Source: Candidatus Lernaella stagnicola (GTDB lineage Bacteria > Lernaellota > Lernaellaia > Lernaellales > Lernaellaceae). Taken from it: a DNA stretch of 34,792 nt. The position numbers were made by a program, and so were the translations under genes. The notes below the pieces were generated by a model. That model was not told the origin of the DNA, ran no database searches, and saw only the letters and a list, made by a program, of their open reading frames with translations. Below are positions 16,841-25,749 of this stretch, piece by piece. Position 1 is the stretch's first letter, and each line of letters starts with the position of its first letter. Location: the NCBI GenBank assembly GCA_030765525.1, contig JAVCCK010000009.1:1-34792 (forward strand), read 5' to 3'.

Positions 16841-17770
16841 ATGGCCGTTGAAGATACCATCCGCGAGATTTTCGATTCGATCAACATGAGCCACCATCTG
16901 CCTGACGACGTGGCGCACATCGAGATCAACCACAACCAGGTGCTGGCCAGCCACACCGTGCCCGGCCTGGAGATCGACGCCCAAGAGCTGCCCGACGGCG
17001 TCGAGGCGACATTCCGCGTGCGGGCGGGTCATCACATCGCCAAGCCCGTTCACCTCTGTTTCGGCATGCTGCCCGAAAGCGGCGTGCAGCGGATCATCCT
17101 GCACGTCCACATCGAGGACGGCGCGAAGGTGGAAGTCGTCGCGCACTGCACCTTCCCCAACGCGGTCGACGTGCAGCACTTGATGAACGCCGACATTCAC
17201 ATCGGCGAAAACGCCGAGTACTCCTACTTCGAGCGCCACGTGCACGGCCCCGACGGCGGCGTCACCGTCGTGCCCAAGGCCACGGTCACGGTCGCGGAAG
17301 GCGGTCGCTTCAAAACCGAATTCGAGTTGATCAAAGGCCGCGTCGGCATCATGGACATTGAATACGAAACGACTTGCCAGGCCCACGCGGTGGTCGAAAT
17401 GGTCGCCCGCATGAGCGCTCGCGGCGACGATCGGATCCGCATTCACGAAATCGCGAACCTGGTCGGCGAGCATTCGCGCGGCGTGCTCAACAGCTACATC
17501 GCCCTGCGCGGCCAAGCCAAAGCGGAAATTCGCAACACGCTGCGGGCAACGGCGGCGCACGCCCGCGGTCACGTCGACTGCAAGGAAATCGTGCAGGATG
17601 AAGCGGTCGCCTCGGCGATTCCCGTTGTCGAAGTGTTGCATCCCAAAGCGCACGTGACGCACGAGGCCGCCATCGGCAGTGTCGATTCCAAGCAACTGCA
17701 AACTTTGATGTCGCGCGGCTTGAGCGAGGACGAAGCCGTGGATTTGATTATCGAGGGATTGCTTAGCTGA
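16841..17770 (+). CDS. Short SufB/SufD-family scaffold (SmsB-like)
   Basis: 309 residues from ATG 16841, two bases after the sufC stop. The C-terminal half matches the SufB/SufD core: SARGDDRIRIHEIANLVG, ARGHVDCKEIV with Cys247, VLHPKAHVTHEAAIG with His274, and the final QLQTLMSRGLSEDEAVDLIIEG, equivalent to the RG-x-E-A helix of SufB. It is much shorter than E. coli SufB or SufD because the long N-terminal helical region is missing. A SufC plus one short SufB-like protein is the composition proposed for the minimal SMS (SmsCB) Fe-S system of archaea and anaerobes. It would build Fe-S clusters, and two radical SAM genes lie 2 kb downstream as potential clients. Confidence 0.92.
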   Translation: MAVEDTIREIFDSINMSHHLPDDVAHIEINHNQVLASHTVPGLEIDAQELPDGVEATFRVRAGHHIAKPVHLCFGMLPESGVQRIILHVHIEDGAKVEVVAHCTFPNAVDVQHLMNADIHIGENAEYSYFERHVHGPDGGVTVVPKATVTVAEGGRFKTEFELIKGRVGIMDIEYETTCQAHAVVEMVARMSARGDDRIRIHEIANLVGEHSRGVLNSYIALRGQAKAEIRNTLRATAAHARGHVDCKEIVQDEAVASAIPVVEVLHPKAHVTHEAAIGSVDSKQLQTLMSRGLSEDEAVDLIIEGLLS

Positions 17771-17773
17771 GGC

Positions 17774-18463
17774 CTACTTCCACTCGCCGGCGGCCGCGAG
17801 CGTGGCGATGCGCCGTCCCAACTCGCTTTCACCAGCCATGCCGTCATACCGGCCGGATTTGGCCACGCGCCGCAGATTTCGCAAGGTATTGAACGGCACG
17901 TTTTTGCTCTGCGAATTGGCGATGGAAATCGGAATCGCCCCGCCGGGATCGGCGCGGTTGACGTACACGGCTTGCGTGCTGTTCGCGCCCAACCACGTAA
18001 GCTCCCAACGACTGCGCAACTGCGTGATGCGCACCAAGCCCTCGCGCGGCGGTACGTCGGCGTCCTGCGTGTCACGAAAGCGAAAAACGACTTTGCGCTC
18101 GTCCAACTTCCAGATTTCCTCGCGGCGCGAAACCAAGTCGCGATCCTTGAGCGGCCATGGCGCCCCGCTGACGTGGTAGAGGATTTCGGTGCGCGGTCCC
18201 GACCGCCTTACGACGCGGGCGCTTTGCGTGCGATCCATCCAAGCCGGATGGCCTTCGACGTGCCGCACCACCGCTGCGACGACGGCGAGCGGAGCCTTGA
18301 TCGTCGCCACGCCGCGGAACTCATCGAGGTCCGAGCCGTCCACTGGCCGCACCGCCACAACAATGCCGTCCCGGTCCAGCACGCGCCGCCACTCGGCATC
18401 GGCCGCGGCAGCCAGCGCGACGGTTACCGCAAGCAACAGCGCGATTGCGCAAAGTCGATTCAT
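17774..18463 (-). CDS. Exported START/SRPBCC-like lipid-binding protein
   Basis: 229 residues from ATG 18463, which overlaps the stop of the upstream gene as ATGA, indicating translational coupling. The signal peptide MNRLCAIALLLAVTVALAAAADA has an Ala-x-Ala cleavage site, so the mature protein is periplasmic and not lipidated. The rest resembles bacterial START proteins: WRRVLDRDGIVVAVRPVDGSDLDEFRGVATI, then LYHVSGAPWPLKDRDLVSRRE, a stretch very typical of the family, then VVFRFRD and ADPGGAIPISIANSQSKNVPFNTL. START domains bind a lipid or hydrophobic ligand in a deep cavity. The ligand is unknown. It meets the SufB-like gene tail to tail with 3 bases between stops. Confidence 0.87.
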   Translation of the reverse strand: MNRLCAIALLLAVTVALAAAADAEWRRVLDRDGIVVAVRPVDGSDLDEFRGVATIKAPLAVVAAVVRHVEGHPAWMDRTQSARVVRRSGPRTEILYHVSGAPWPLKDRDLVSRREEIWKLDERKVVFRFRDTQDADVPPREGLVRITQLRSRWELTWLGANSTQAVYVNRADPGGAIPISIANSQSKNVPFNTLRNLRRVAKSGRYDGMAGESELGRRIATLAAAGEWK

Positions 18464-19626
18464 TCGGATGATCCAGACGCTTGATACACGCAACGAAAGC
18501 CGTCGTGCAGATTGCGGTCGAAGGGCGAATTCATGTCGCTCTGATCGTTGGCGGCAAGAGCTGGACTAAATTCCCACGCCCCGCCGAGAACGCGGTATTG
18601 ATCGATCCATTCGTACGCATTGCCCGCCAGATTGAAAACGCCCTCCGGCGACGCCCCGGCCGTAAAGGCATCGACCGGCGCCCACATGGGGTAGCCGTCC
18701 GCATCCCCCGTAAAGTTGGCGCGATGGGTGAAGTCGGTCTCGTTCCCCCACGGGTAGCGGAAGCCGCGCTGCTCCCCGGCGACTCGCTTCCACTCGTCGA
18801 AGGTCGGCAAGCGGCCGCCGTAGTGCCGGCAGAAAGCATCCGCGCCGTGCCAACTGACGTGGAACACCGGCCACACCGCCGCACCCTCATACGCGCGAAA
18901 CCGGCCGTCGAGATATACAATCCGCGCCGCCGGGTCCTTGATCGAGTAATACGCCACGACCTCGTCGAAAGAGAAATTCATCTCATTCAGGAACGCGGCG
19001 TACCGGGCGTGTGTGACCTCATATTTCTCGATCTCAAACGCGGGTGAATCCTCGCCGGCCGGAATGGACACACGCTCGGCGTAGCGGTCGGCGTCGGTTC
19101 CGGCCGCCGCCAACTGCTCTCCGACCGGTTTGCGACGTGTCGCCAAAAAGAGAATCCGCGCGTTCGCGTCGGCACCCACCGCGGCCTTGTCCCATACCTC
19201 GTCGCCCGCCCGAAACATCGAATAAACGGCCAAACTCGCCGGCGCCAAAACAGCCTGGGCGAGTGCGGGGTTGCTGCGCTTGTCGGGTAGGATTCGCGTG
19301 GAATCGGTTAGTTGGAACCGGCGCACCTCAACCTGCGGCGGGGCCAGATCGCGCAGCGAATCCTCAACCAGCAGCACCGTGCCTTTCGGCAGCGCCGCGA
19401 GCGCGGCTAGGATATCGGTCATCCCCGCGCGGTTGGCCGCATCGGTGTCTTCGTGGGGAATGACGGTGACAGAAGTCGCGGCGGTTTTCTGCGGGCCATT
19501 GTCGGCAGCGGGTTCGCTCGATTTCCGCCCGCCTTCCCGGCAGCCGAAACAGAAACACATGCATATCAAGACCAACGCGATGGTCGAAAGATCCGGTAAT
19601 CCGGGCGATATTCTGCTTGTCTTCAT
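18460..19626 (-). CDS. Lipoprotein with formylglycine-generating-enzyme-like (SUMF1) domain
   Basis: 388 residues, ATG 19626 with GAGG upstream. The signal peptide ends in a Cys-rich lipobox (CFGC, lipid on Cys about 29). About 170 residues of unassigned linker and domain follow. The C-terminal part is the FGE-sulfatase fold: IEKYEVTHARYAAFLNEM, GADAFCRHYGGRLPTFDEW, YPWGNE, GVFNLAGNAYEWI, RVLGGAWEFS and DGFRCVY. The active-site Cys pair of true formylglycine-generating enzymes is not seen near the C-terminus, so this may be a non-enzymatic or other-substrate member, as is usual for the many bacterial SUMF1-like lipoproteins. It overlaps the downstream START gene by 4 bases, so the two probably act together. 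No sulfatase gene is in the window. Confidence 0.9.
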   Translation of the reverse strand: MKTSRISPGLPDLSTIALVLICMCFCFGCREGGRKSSEPAADNGPQKTAATSVTVIPHEDTDAANRAGMTDILAALAALPKGTVLLVEDSLRDLAPPQVEVRRFQLTDSTRILPDKRSNPALAQAVLAPASLAVYSMFRAGDEVWDKAAVGADANARILFLATRRKPVGEQLAAAGTDADRYAERVSIPAGEDSPAFEIEKYEVTHARYAAFLNEMNFSFDEVVAYYSIKDPAARIVYLDGRFRAYEGAAVWPVFHVSWHGADAFCRHYGGRLPTFDEWKRVAGEQRGFRYPWGNETDFTHRANFTGDADGYPMWAPVDAFTAGASPEGVFNLAGNAYEWIDQYRVLGGAWEFSPALAANDQSDMNSPFDRNLHDGFRCVYQASGSSE

Positions 19627-19718
19627 GATCCCGCCTCGTGGTGCGTTTTGAGTTTAGACAATGGGTCGCGAAAGACAAGCGCTCGCGTCCGGCATCCATT
19701 TTTGTTAGCGTGTTGGCG

Positions 19719-20750
19719 ATGCGAAACACAGCGCAAAATACTCGAGAACGCATGCGACGCCTTTGGACTTACCTGCGTCGCCGGCCGACGGTCGAAACCG
19801 GCCCGGCCGTGGTGACCGTAGAGACCACGACGCACTGCAACCTGCGTTGTACCTTCTGCCACCGGACGCACTCCCCGACGCCCGAGCGCGTGCTGCCTCT
19901 GGATATCTTTCGCACGTTGATCGACGACCCACGGCACCGCATCGACACGATGCACCTTTACGGCATGGGTGAGCCGTTGATGGACCCGCACCTGGTCGAT
20001 CGCATCGCGCTGTGCCGCGAGCGCGGCATCCAGACCCACATCGCGACCAACGCCACACTGCTGGACGAACGCAAGACCACCGAACTGCTCGACGCCGGTT
20101 TGACCGCCGTGACGTTTTCGGTCGACACGCTGCGGCCGGAGGTTTACGAAGACTTGCGGCGCGGCGCCAACTACGCGCGAACCGTCGCGAACATTCTTCA
20201 CTTCCTGGAACGACGCCGGGCAAGCAAGCGGCAACCCTTTGTCTTTGTCCAAATGCTGCGCACCGAGCAGACGGCCAAAGAAATCGGCGCCATCCGACAC
20301 TTTTGGCGTCAACGCGGCGTGACCGCAGTGCGCGTCTGTCGAGACGAGTTCACCAACCGGCCGCCGCACATCCACGACCGGCGACATCATTACACATCCG
20401 CCGGACCCTGCCCGTTTCTCTGGTACGGGCCCGCATTGGTGCGCGCCGATGGCGGACTGTATCCCTGTTGCTCCGCGGGCTTGGACGGCGAGCCGGCAGC
20501 TAACTTGAACGAAACTTCGTTGTACGATTTTTGGACCGGGCCCATGATGCGCGAGATCCGCGAGACGCATCTGGCGGGACGGCGTCACCCGGTTTCGAAT
20601 TGTTTCGCCTGCCAATCCCAGAAGCCGATCCCGATTCTCGCTTCGCTGGCCGGACTGGCCGACGGCATCACGGCGCGGCGTCTCGGGGTGCGCGCCGAAC
20701 AATGGGCCGAAACGTTTTCCTGGAGGCTAACCTATCGTGAAACAAGCTGA
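19719..20750 (+). CDS. Radical SAM/SPASM-type protein
   Basis: 343 residues from ATG 19719; other in-frame starts are GTG 19638 and ATG 19752, and no ribosome binding site decides between them. The [4Fe-4S] motif is HCNLRCTFC (Cys40, Cys44, Cys47), followed by LYGMGEPLMDPHL (the GGE-type motif) and TNATLL. The C-terminal region has further cysteines in a SPASM-like order: GPCPFLW, LYPCCSAG and NCFACQ, which probably ligate an auxiliary cluster. SPASM enzymes modify peptides or other substrates using the 5'-deoxyadenosyl radical. No precursor peptide is visible nearby. It overlaps the next radical SAM gene by 14 bases, so the two are co-translated and probably act in one pathway. Confidence 0.9.
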   Translation: MRNTAQNTRERMRRLWTYLRRRPTVETGPAVVTVETTTHCNLRCTFCHRTHSPTPERVLPLDIFRTLIDDPRHRIDTMHLYGMGEPLMDPHLVDRIALCRERGIQTHIATNATLLDERKTTELLDAGLTAVTFSVDTLRPEVYEDLRRGANYARTVANILHFLERRRASKRQPFVFVQMLRTEQTAKEIGAIRHFWRQRGVTAVRVCRDEFTNRPPHIHDRRHHYTSAGPCPFLWYGPALVRADGGLYPCCSAGLDGEPAANLNETSLYDFWTGPMMREIRETHLAGRRHPVSNCFACQSQKPIPILASLAGLADGITARRLGVRAEQWAETFSWRLTYRETS

Positions 20751-22329
20751 CTACACGGCAACCGCGTTACGGGGTAAGGAACGAATTCATCTGTTGCTCG
20801 TCCGGCCTCCCAGCTACATGTGGCCGATCATCAATGAATCCGACAACTTTCTCCTGCCGTTGGGCTTTCCGTGCCTCGCCGCGTATTTGCGCGAGCGCAT
20901 GGTGGGTGTGGACATCGAGATCATCGATTGCCCGCCGTTGCGCATCGGTTGGAAGATGCTCGAGAAACTGATCCGCGACAAGCAACCGGACGTCGTGGGC
21001 GTCGGTGACATGATCTGCTACATGCACGAGGGCATGCGTTTGGTGCGCATGGCCAAGCAGATCAACCCGGAAATCGTCACCGTGGGCGGCGGGCATTTTC
21101 ACTCGGCGCTGCCCGATTATTCCCTCGCGAACTACCCCGAGCTGGACTTCGTCGTGCGGTGGGAAGGCGAAGAATCCTTCCGGCAATTGCTGGAGGCCTT
21201 GCGCGAAGGGACGGCCCTATCCACCGTCGGGAGCCTGGCCTTTCGCGAAGGGGACCGCGTCGTCAAAACGGCCCCGGTACCGTTGATCGATCCGCTCGAT
21301 ACCCTGCCGATGCCCGCCTACGACCTGGCACCGATCAACAAATACGCGCCGTTCGGCATCCTGTGGCCAAAGGCGATTACCATTCAGGGGCAACGCGGTT
21401 GTCCTTACAAATGTAATTTCTGTTCGTGGTCCTACCTGGAGGGCGACCACGTGCTCGACACGGCGGGCGAGCACCTGATTCCCCGGCTGCGGCAGAAATC
21501 GCCGGGCCGCATCCTGGAAGAAATCGATTTGCTCTACAACGAGTACGGCGTGCGCTACTTGTTCTGGGTCGACGCGACGTGGAACTACGATTCCGGGATT
21601 ATGGAAACGCTGGCCGAGGGGATATTATCCCGCGGTTATAAATTGGGCTGGTGGGCGTTTTGCCGGCCGGACATTTTGCTGCAACAGCACGACACCGGCG
21701 TGTTGCGCAAGATGGTCGACGCCGGGCTGTCGCACGTATTGATGGGCGCCGAGCGCGGCGAAGAGGAAGACATGGTCGTGATCGGCAAGCACGATCACAA
21801 ACAGGATTCCATCTTGCATATTTCGCGCCTCTTGGAGAGCGAGTATCCCTCCGTTTTCCGGCAAGCGACGTGGATGACCGGCCTGCCGAACGATACGCCG
21901 GAAAAGCTGAAACGACTGGGGCGTTACGCGCGTGACACACACCTCGACTTCGCCGCGTTCCACCCCTTCATGCCCTACCCCGGCACCAAGATTTGGGAAG
22001 AGTACAAAGATTCGCCGTTGCTGGAAGAAACCGACTTCTCCAAGTACGACATGTTCTATCCCGTGATGCGTTCCCGCGCGATGAACCGCCGGGAAATCGC
22101 CAAGGCCACCGAGCGCTTGTCGTTGGATTTCGTCGGCAAGCAGCCGTGGCGCTATTTGCGCGGCATGTTCAGCCCGGTTCGCATCCGACGCCGGCTGCAT
22201 TGGTGGTTCGCGGTATCGATGGTGCGCGTGGTGCTGCTGGACTTATGGCACGCCCTGCTGGGAAGGCGAACCTTCGCCGGTTTCGCGGCCGTCAGCAAAT
22301 TGTGGAAACCAACTTGGTATGATCGGTAA
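20737..22329 (+). CDS. B12-binding-type radical SAM enzyme
   Basis: 530 residues from a GTG start; GGAGG lies 10 bases upstream, inside the 3' end of the preceding gene, which it overlaps by 14 bases. The N-terminal 200 residues form a B12-binding-like Rossmann domain (LLVRPPSYMWP, LGFPCLAAYL, DVVGVGDM, IVTVGGGHF, VVRWEGEESF), without the DxHxxG cobalt-binding motif, as in the BchE group. The radical SAM motif is GCPYKCNFCSW (Cys222, Cys226, Cys229). LSHVLMGAERGEEEDM and HPFMPYPGTKIW complete the barrel. The C-terminal 80 residues are basic and hydrophobic and may associate with the membrane. This class includes methyltransferases and ring-forming enzymes of lipid, hopanoid and chlorophyll pathways; the substrate here is unknown. 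Confidence 0.93.
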   Translation: MKQADYTATALRGKERIHLLLVRPPSYMWPIINESDNFLLPLGFPCLAAYLRERMVGVDIEIIDCPPLRIGWKMLEKLIRDKQPDVVGVGDMICYMHEGMRLVRMAKQINPEIVTVGGGHFHSALPDYSLANYPELDFVVRWEGEESFRQLLEALREGTALSTVGSLAFREGDRVVKTAPVPLIDPLDTLPMPAYDLAPINKYAPFGILWPKAITIQGQRGCPYKCNFCSWSYLEGDHVLDTAGEHLIPRLRQKSPGRILEEIDLLYNEYGVRYLFWVDATWNYDSGIMETLAEGILSRGYKLGWWAFCRPDILLQQHDTGVLRKMVDAGLSHVLMGAERGEEEDMVVIGKHDHKQDSILHISRLLESEYPSVFRQATWMTGLPNDTPEKLKRLGRYARDTHLDFAAFHPFMPYPGTKIWEEYKDSPLLEETDFSKYDMFYPVMRSRAMNRREIAKATERLSLDFVGKQPWRYLRGMFSPVRIRRRLHWWFAVSMVRVVLLDLWHALLGRRTFAGFAAVSKLWKPTWYDR

Positions 22330-22332
22330 CGC

Positions 22333-23511
22333 TTAGAGGAACTTGACTCGGACTACCTCGCAAAAGGCGTCCGTCAGACGATAGACGGCCTTGGTTTGTT
22401 CACAATACAACTTCAGCCAGCCCTGGTTGTCCCAATACAAGTAGTACGTTGCTTCCGCCGTTTCATATACGCGCAGGACGATCCGCCCGTCCGGTAGCGG
22501 CACGTCAAGGTCGAACCAATGGTACTCTTCCCCCAATCCGTCGGTTCGCACCCGGGTCGGATCCCATTCGATGATCATCGGCTGCTCCCCGAAGGGCAAT
22601 GAGCGGTCGCTGAATGCAAACGTTCTCTTCTTGTCTCCGATCCCACGCGATCCGACAAACACGATTTTCCCGTCCACCTCGCCTCCCCAGAAAACGCGAT
22701 GCGACGGGATGATGCACGAACTGGCGAGGTGCCAATCTTGCGTTTTTTCCGCCCAATACATCATGGGATCGAAGGGCATGTCGAGATAGCTGCCGACCAA
22801 CCAGAAGGCGTCCTGATTCTCTATCGGGAAGAAACGGCGGGGATATACGGTTCGTTCGGGGCTGCCGACGATGTCCAGCCGTTCCAGCGTCCCACCGGCA
22901 GGGCGGATGTAGTACACGTCCCGCCAGTTGGTTTCGTCGAAACCGGCAACGAACATGTCCGGGCCGAAAAAGCTGACAGCCGTCAGCCACCACGATTCGC
23001 TTGCGGCCGGCGGTTCGATGTCCACTCGCGCCCAACTCTCGCCGTCGCTGAATAGAACGACGCCGCAGCCGTTTTGATGATCGGCGCCGACGATCCACGT
23101 TTCCTCGCCTGAGGAGACCGCATCGAGAAAGGTTATCCCCTCGCAATCGACAGACAGGTCCACCGGCTCGGCCACGCCGTCGGCGACATCGACGCGAAAC
23201 ACGACGCCCCGATTGCGCTGTTCATCGAAACCCACGGTGAGGAATTCATCGGGTGTACTTGTGATAGCGACATCGTGGAAAACCGTCTCCGGTGTCGTCG
23301 CCCAACGGCGTTCACCGGCTTCGGCAAAAAGTACGCCGCCGTCTCCGGCGATCAACAGCGAAACGTCCGCCGGTAAGATATCGCCGGATTCGTCGTCCGC
23401 GTCTTCGATCTCCGCGTTGTCTTGTTCCTGGTCTTCGGCGCAACCGAATACCCCGAATGAAACCAGTAACACGGCCAAACAGAAACCGAACATCCCGCGG
23501 AACACAGCCAT
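22333..23511 (-). CDS. Lipoprotein with beta-propeller-like repeats
   Basis: 392 residues. ATG 23511 is preferred because it begins the signal peptide MAVFRGMFGFCLAVLLVSFGVFGC (lipid on Cys24) with GGAAGG just upstream; the longer in-frame extension to 23952 has the composition of a non-coding frame. A short acidic tether (EDQEQDN, then EDADDESGD) follows, milder than in the other lipoproteins. The rest is a series of beta-rich units (VSLLIAGDGGVLFAEAGERRW, EETWIVGADHQNGCGVVLFSDG, PDMFVAGFDETNWRDVYYIRPAGG), typical of photosynthesis-BNR/WD-like propellers that bind or scaffold. No active site is recognisable. It meets the radical SAM gene tail to tail with 3 bases between stops. Confidence 0.82.
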   Translation of the reverse strand: MAVFRGMFGFCLAVLLVSFGVFGCAEDQEQDNAEIEDADDESGDILPADVSLLIAGDGGVLFAEAGERRWATTPETVFHDVAITSTPDEFLTVGFDEQRNRGVVFRVDVADGVAEPVDLSVDCEGITFLDAVSSGEETWIVGADHQNGCGVVLFSDGESWARVDIEPPAASESWWLTAVSFFGPDMFVAGFDETNWRDVYYIRPAGGTLERLDIVGSPERTVYPRRFFPIENQDAFWLVGSYLDMPFDPMMYWAEKTQDWHLASSCIIPSHRVFWGGEVDGKIVFVGSRGIGDKKRTFAFSDRSLPFGEQPMIIEWDPTRVRTDGLGEEYHWFDLDVPLPDGRIVLRVYETAEATYYLYWDNQGWLKLYCEQTKAVYRLTDAFCEVVRVKFL

Positions 23512-23756
23512 CGGCCTTCCAATCGTTTTACGTACGAGGCGCATATTTCGCATACGTGTGTCGTGCGGTTCCGGGACGTGCCCATGGATCCGCATACGAT
23601 TGGGAGGGCTGCAAATAAAATACATTTCACTGTGCGCGCTGAAGATTGCGAACGCACCGCGATTTAATGCTTGTACGTTAGCCCAAACTCGGTCGTTTTT
23701 CAAACAAAACGCGGTTTTCTCGGGTCGTGTCCGTGTGGAATCGACGGCTCCCGCCG

Positions 23757-25676
23757 TCACGATCCTCCACCGTGCAATCCGTCGTGAATGCAATCGGCAA
23801 TGCGGGCCGCCACCGCCGAAATCGTGATCATCGGGTTGACGCCCAGCGCTGGCGGAACCACCGAGCCATCGGCAATGTACAGCCCCGGCACATCCCACGC
23901 GCGGCCGTCGGGTCGGCAAACCGAGGAGCGCGCGTCCCCGCCCATGTGACACGTGCCCAGCGGGTGATAGGCGGAAAGGTCGAGGTCGTCGACACGAATG
24001 GGACGCCGCAGATTAGCGGCCAGGTCGCGTTCGCTGCGCATCAACCGCCAACCGTGCACCGGGCCATGCACCGCGCGAGCGCCCGATGCCAGCATGATGC
24101 GCGTCGCCGTACTGATGCCGTGCAGCAACCCGCGCAGGTCGGTCGGATTGACGTCGTAAGTAATCAGCGCCCGCTGCAGGTGTCCCGGCCGTACGCGCCC
24201 GCGCGAGGTGTCGCGAATAATGAAGCCGAACACCGAGAGGTGGTTGTAGTTCTCCTGTAACTGTTGCAAATCCGGCCCGATCTGCGACCAGAACATCCCC
24301 GCCATGTCCAATGGGAAGTGCGCGTTCTCAAGTAACAGATCCTGATCCGCGAATTCGAACACGCCGTAACCTTGCGGGATCGATTTCTCCGGCTCCAGTT
24401 CCTCCTTATTGATCGCAAACACGCCCGCGCTGGGATGAATCGACAGGTTGCGGCCCACTTGTCCGGAACTGTTGGCCAACCCCGTTTGCAGCAGCAAGAG
24501 CGGCGTGGAAATCGCGCCCCCGGCAAGAACCGTCACCCGTGATTTGATCCGCACGCGACGACCGGTCGCCGCCACATGACCGCTCACTCCGCACGCCTGC
24601 CCGTCACGCAGCGTGATCTCGTCGACCTCCGTGCCGGTGATTAAAAACGCGTTGGCCTGCAAGGCGCGTGGCACGTAGCTCACGTTCGTCGAGCGCTTCG
24701 CATCGGCCGGACACCCCAGAGCGCAGCAGCCCTGCCCGTCGCAATCCGGCGCGTTGCGGGGCAGCGGACCATGCTCGAAGCCCAGCTTCTCGGCGCCGCG
24801 CGCGATAATCTCACCGCTTTTGCCGACGTATTTCATGTCCGCCGGCGTGACGCGGTACTCGCTTTCAACCCGCTGAAAATAGGGTTCGAGACTCGCCTCG
24901 TCGTACTCACTCAGGCCGTATCGTTCGCGCCACTCGGCCAGCACGCGCGGCGGCGTGCGAAAACACGTGCCGGAATTGATCGTCGTCGTGCCACCCACGC
25001 AACGCCCGTAGGGCATCACGATCCCCACGTTGCCGAGTGTGACCGTCAGCCCGCGGTCTTCGTACATCAGTTTCTGCATGTCGATCGGCCGCCCGGTGAA
25101 CGCCGACCGCCGATGATACTCACCCTGCTCGATCATCACCACGGCATGGCCTCGTTCGGCCAACTCCGCCGCGACAACCGCGCCGCCCGCGCCCGTGCCC
25201 ACGACCACGGCGTCGCATTCCAGCTCCAAGTCTTCGGTAATCGACGAACCCGGCGTGACCAACTCCCACCACCGCTGCGGTTCATCCACCACCGGCGGTT
25301 TTTCGTACTCGCGCCCCAGCGCCGCGAAACGCTGCGGGTTGTCGTAGTATCCAAGTTTGACGAAGATGCCCAGCGTGCGGAAAAGTATTCGTACCGGATA
25401 CCGAGCCTCGGCGAAGTGTCGGAGCCATTTGCGTCGCGTTGCTTCGGGAAGCCGCGAAAAAGGCCGACCGTAGCGAACCCGGGCCGAGTTTTCGATGGTC
25501 CACAGAAAGGCCCGCAAAACTTCTCGAACTGCCCTGGATATGCGGTCGAAATGCGCTTCCGCGTGGTCCAAATCGGCTACTGAAAAGGCGGGGAATACGC
25601 CTCCGGCAGGCATCATCGCGGCACCGAGGGCCGCAACGATTGTACGTTCGCGCTCTGTAAACGAAAATGGCGACAA
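23757..25676 (-). CDS. GMC-family FAD oxidoreductase
   Basis: 639 residues. The start is a TTG with GGAG 6-7 bases upstream; it keeps the N-terminal TERERTIVAALGAAMMPAGG helix typical of the family, which a downstream ATG would cut. FAD-binding VVVGTGAGGAVVAAELAERG (157-176, GxGxxG at 160-165), CVGGTTTINSGTCFRTP (226-242), a Cys-rich loop CDGQGCCALGCPADAKRS, and the C-terminal active-site YHPLGTCHMGG (His571 and His577) with Asn614 match GMC enzymes of the long-chain alcohol/cholesterol oxidase-like branch. It should oxidise an alcohol, using FAD. The substrate is unknown. It has no signal peptide. It follows the propeller lipoprotein by 245 bases of non-coding sequence, with no terminator seen. 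Confidence 0.93.
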   Translation of the reverse strand: MSPFSFTERERTIVAALGAAMMPAGGVFPAFSVADLDHAEAHFDRISRAVREVLRAFLWTIENSARVRYGRPFSRLPEATRRKWLRHFAEARYPVRILFRTLGIFVKLGYYDNPQRFAALGREYEKPPVVDEPQRWWELVTPGSSITEDLELECDAVVVGTGAGGAVVAAELAERGHAVVMIEQGEYHRRSAFTGRPIDMQKLMYEDRGLTVTLGNVGIVMPYGRCVGGTTTINSGTCFRTPPRVLAEWRERYGLSEYDEASLEPYFQRVESEYRVTPADMKYVGKSGEIIARGAEKLGFEHGPLPRNAPDCDGQGCCALGCPADAKRSTNVSYVPRALQANAFLITGTEVDEITLRDGQACGVSGHVAATGRRVRIKSRVTVLAGGAISTPLLLLQTGLANSSGQVGRNLSIHPSAGVFAINKEELEPEKSIPQGYGVFEFADQDLLLENAHFPLDMAGMFWSQIGPDLQQLQENYNHLSVFGFIIRDTSRGRVRPGHLQRALITYDVNPTDLRGLLHGISTATRIMLASGARAVHGPVHGWRLMRSERDLAANLRRPIRVDDLDLSAYHPLGTCHMGGDARSSVCRPDGRAWDVPGLYIADGSVVPPALGVNPMITISAVAARIADCIHDGLHGGGS

Positions 25677-25749
25677 AGGTTACTCCACGTGTTGCGTCCA
25701 GTTTGCCAGAGACGCCGACCGCGAACAAGCAGCGAAGAAGGTGAGGCGA

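Noticed and set aside
19623-20702. Long minus-strand open frame opposite the first radical SAM gene
   Set aside because: The plus strand encodes a clear radical SAM protein with its Cys motif; the antisense frame has no recognisable feature.
24771-25583. Plus-strand open frame of 270 codons opposite the GMC oxidoreductase
   Set aside because: The minus strand carries all GMC motifs through this interval; the plus-strand translation is Arg/His-rich and has no ribosome binding site.
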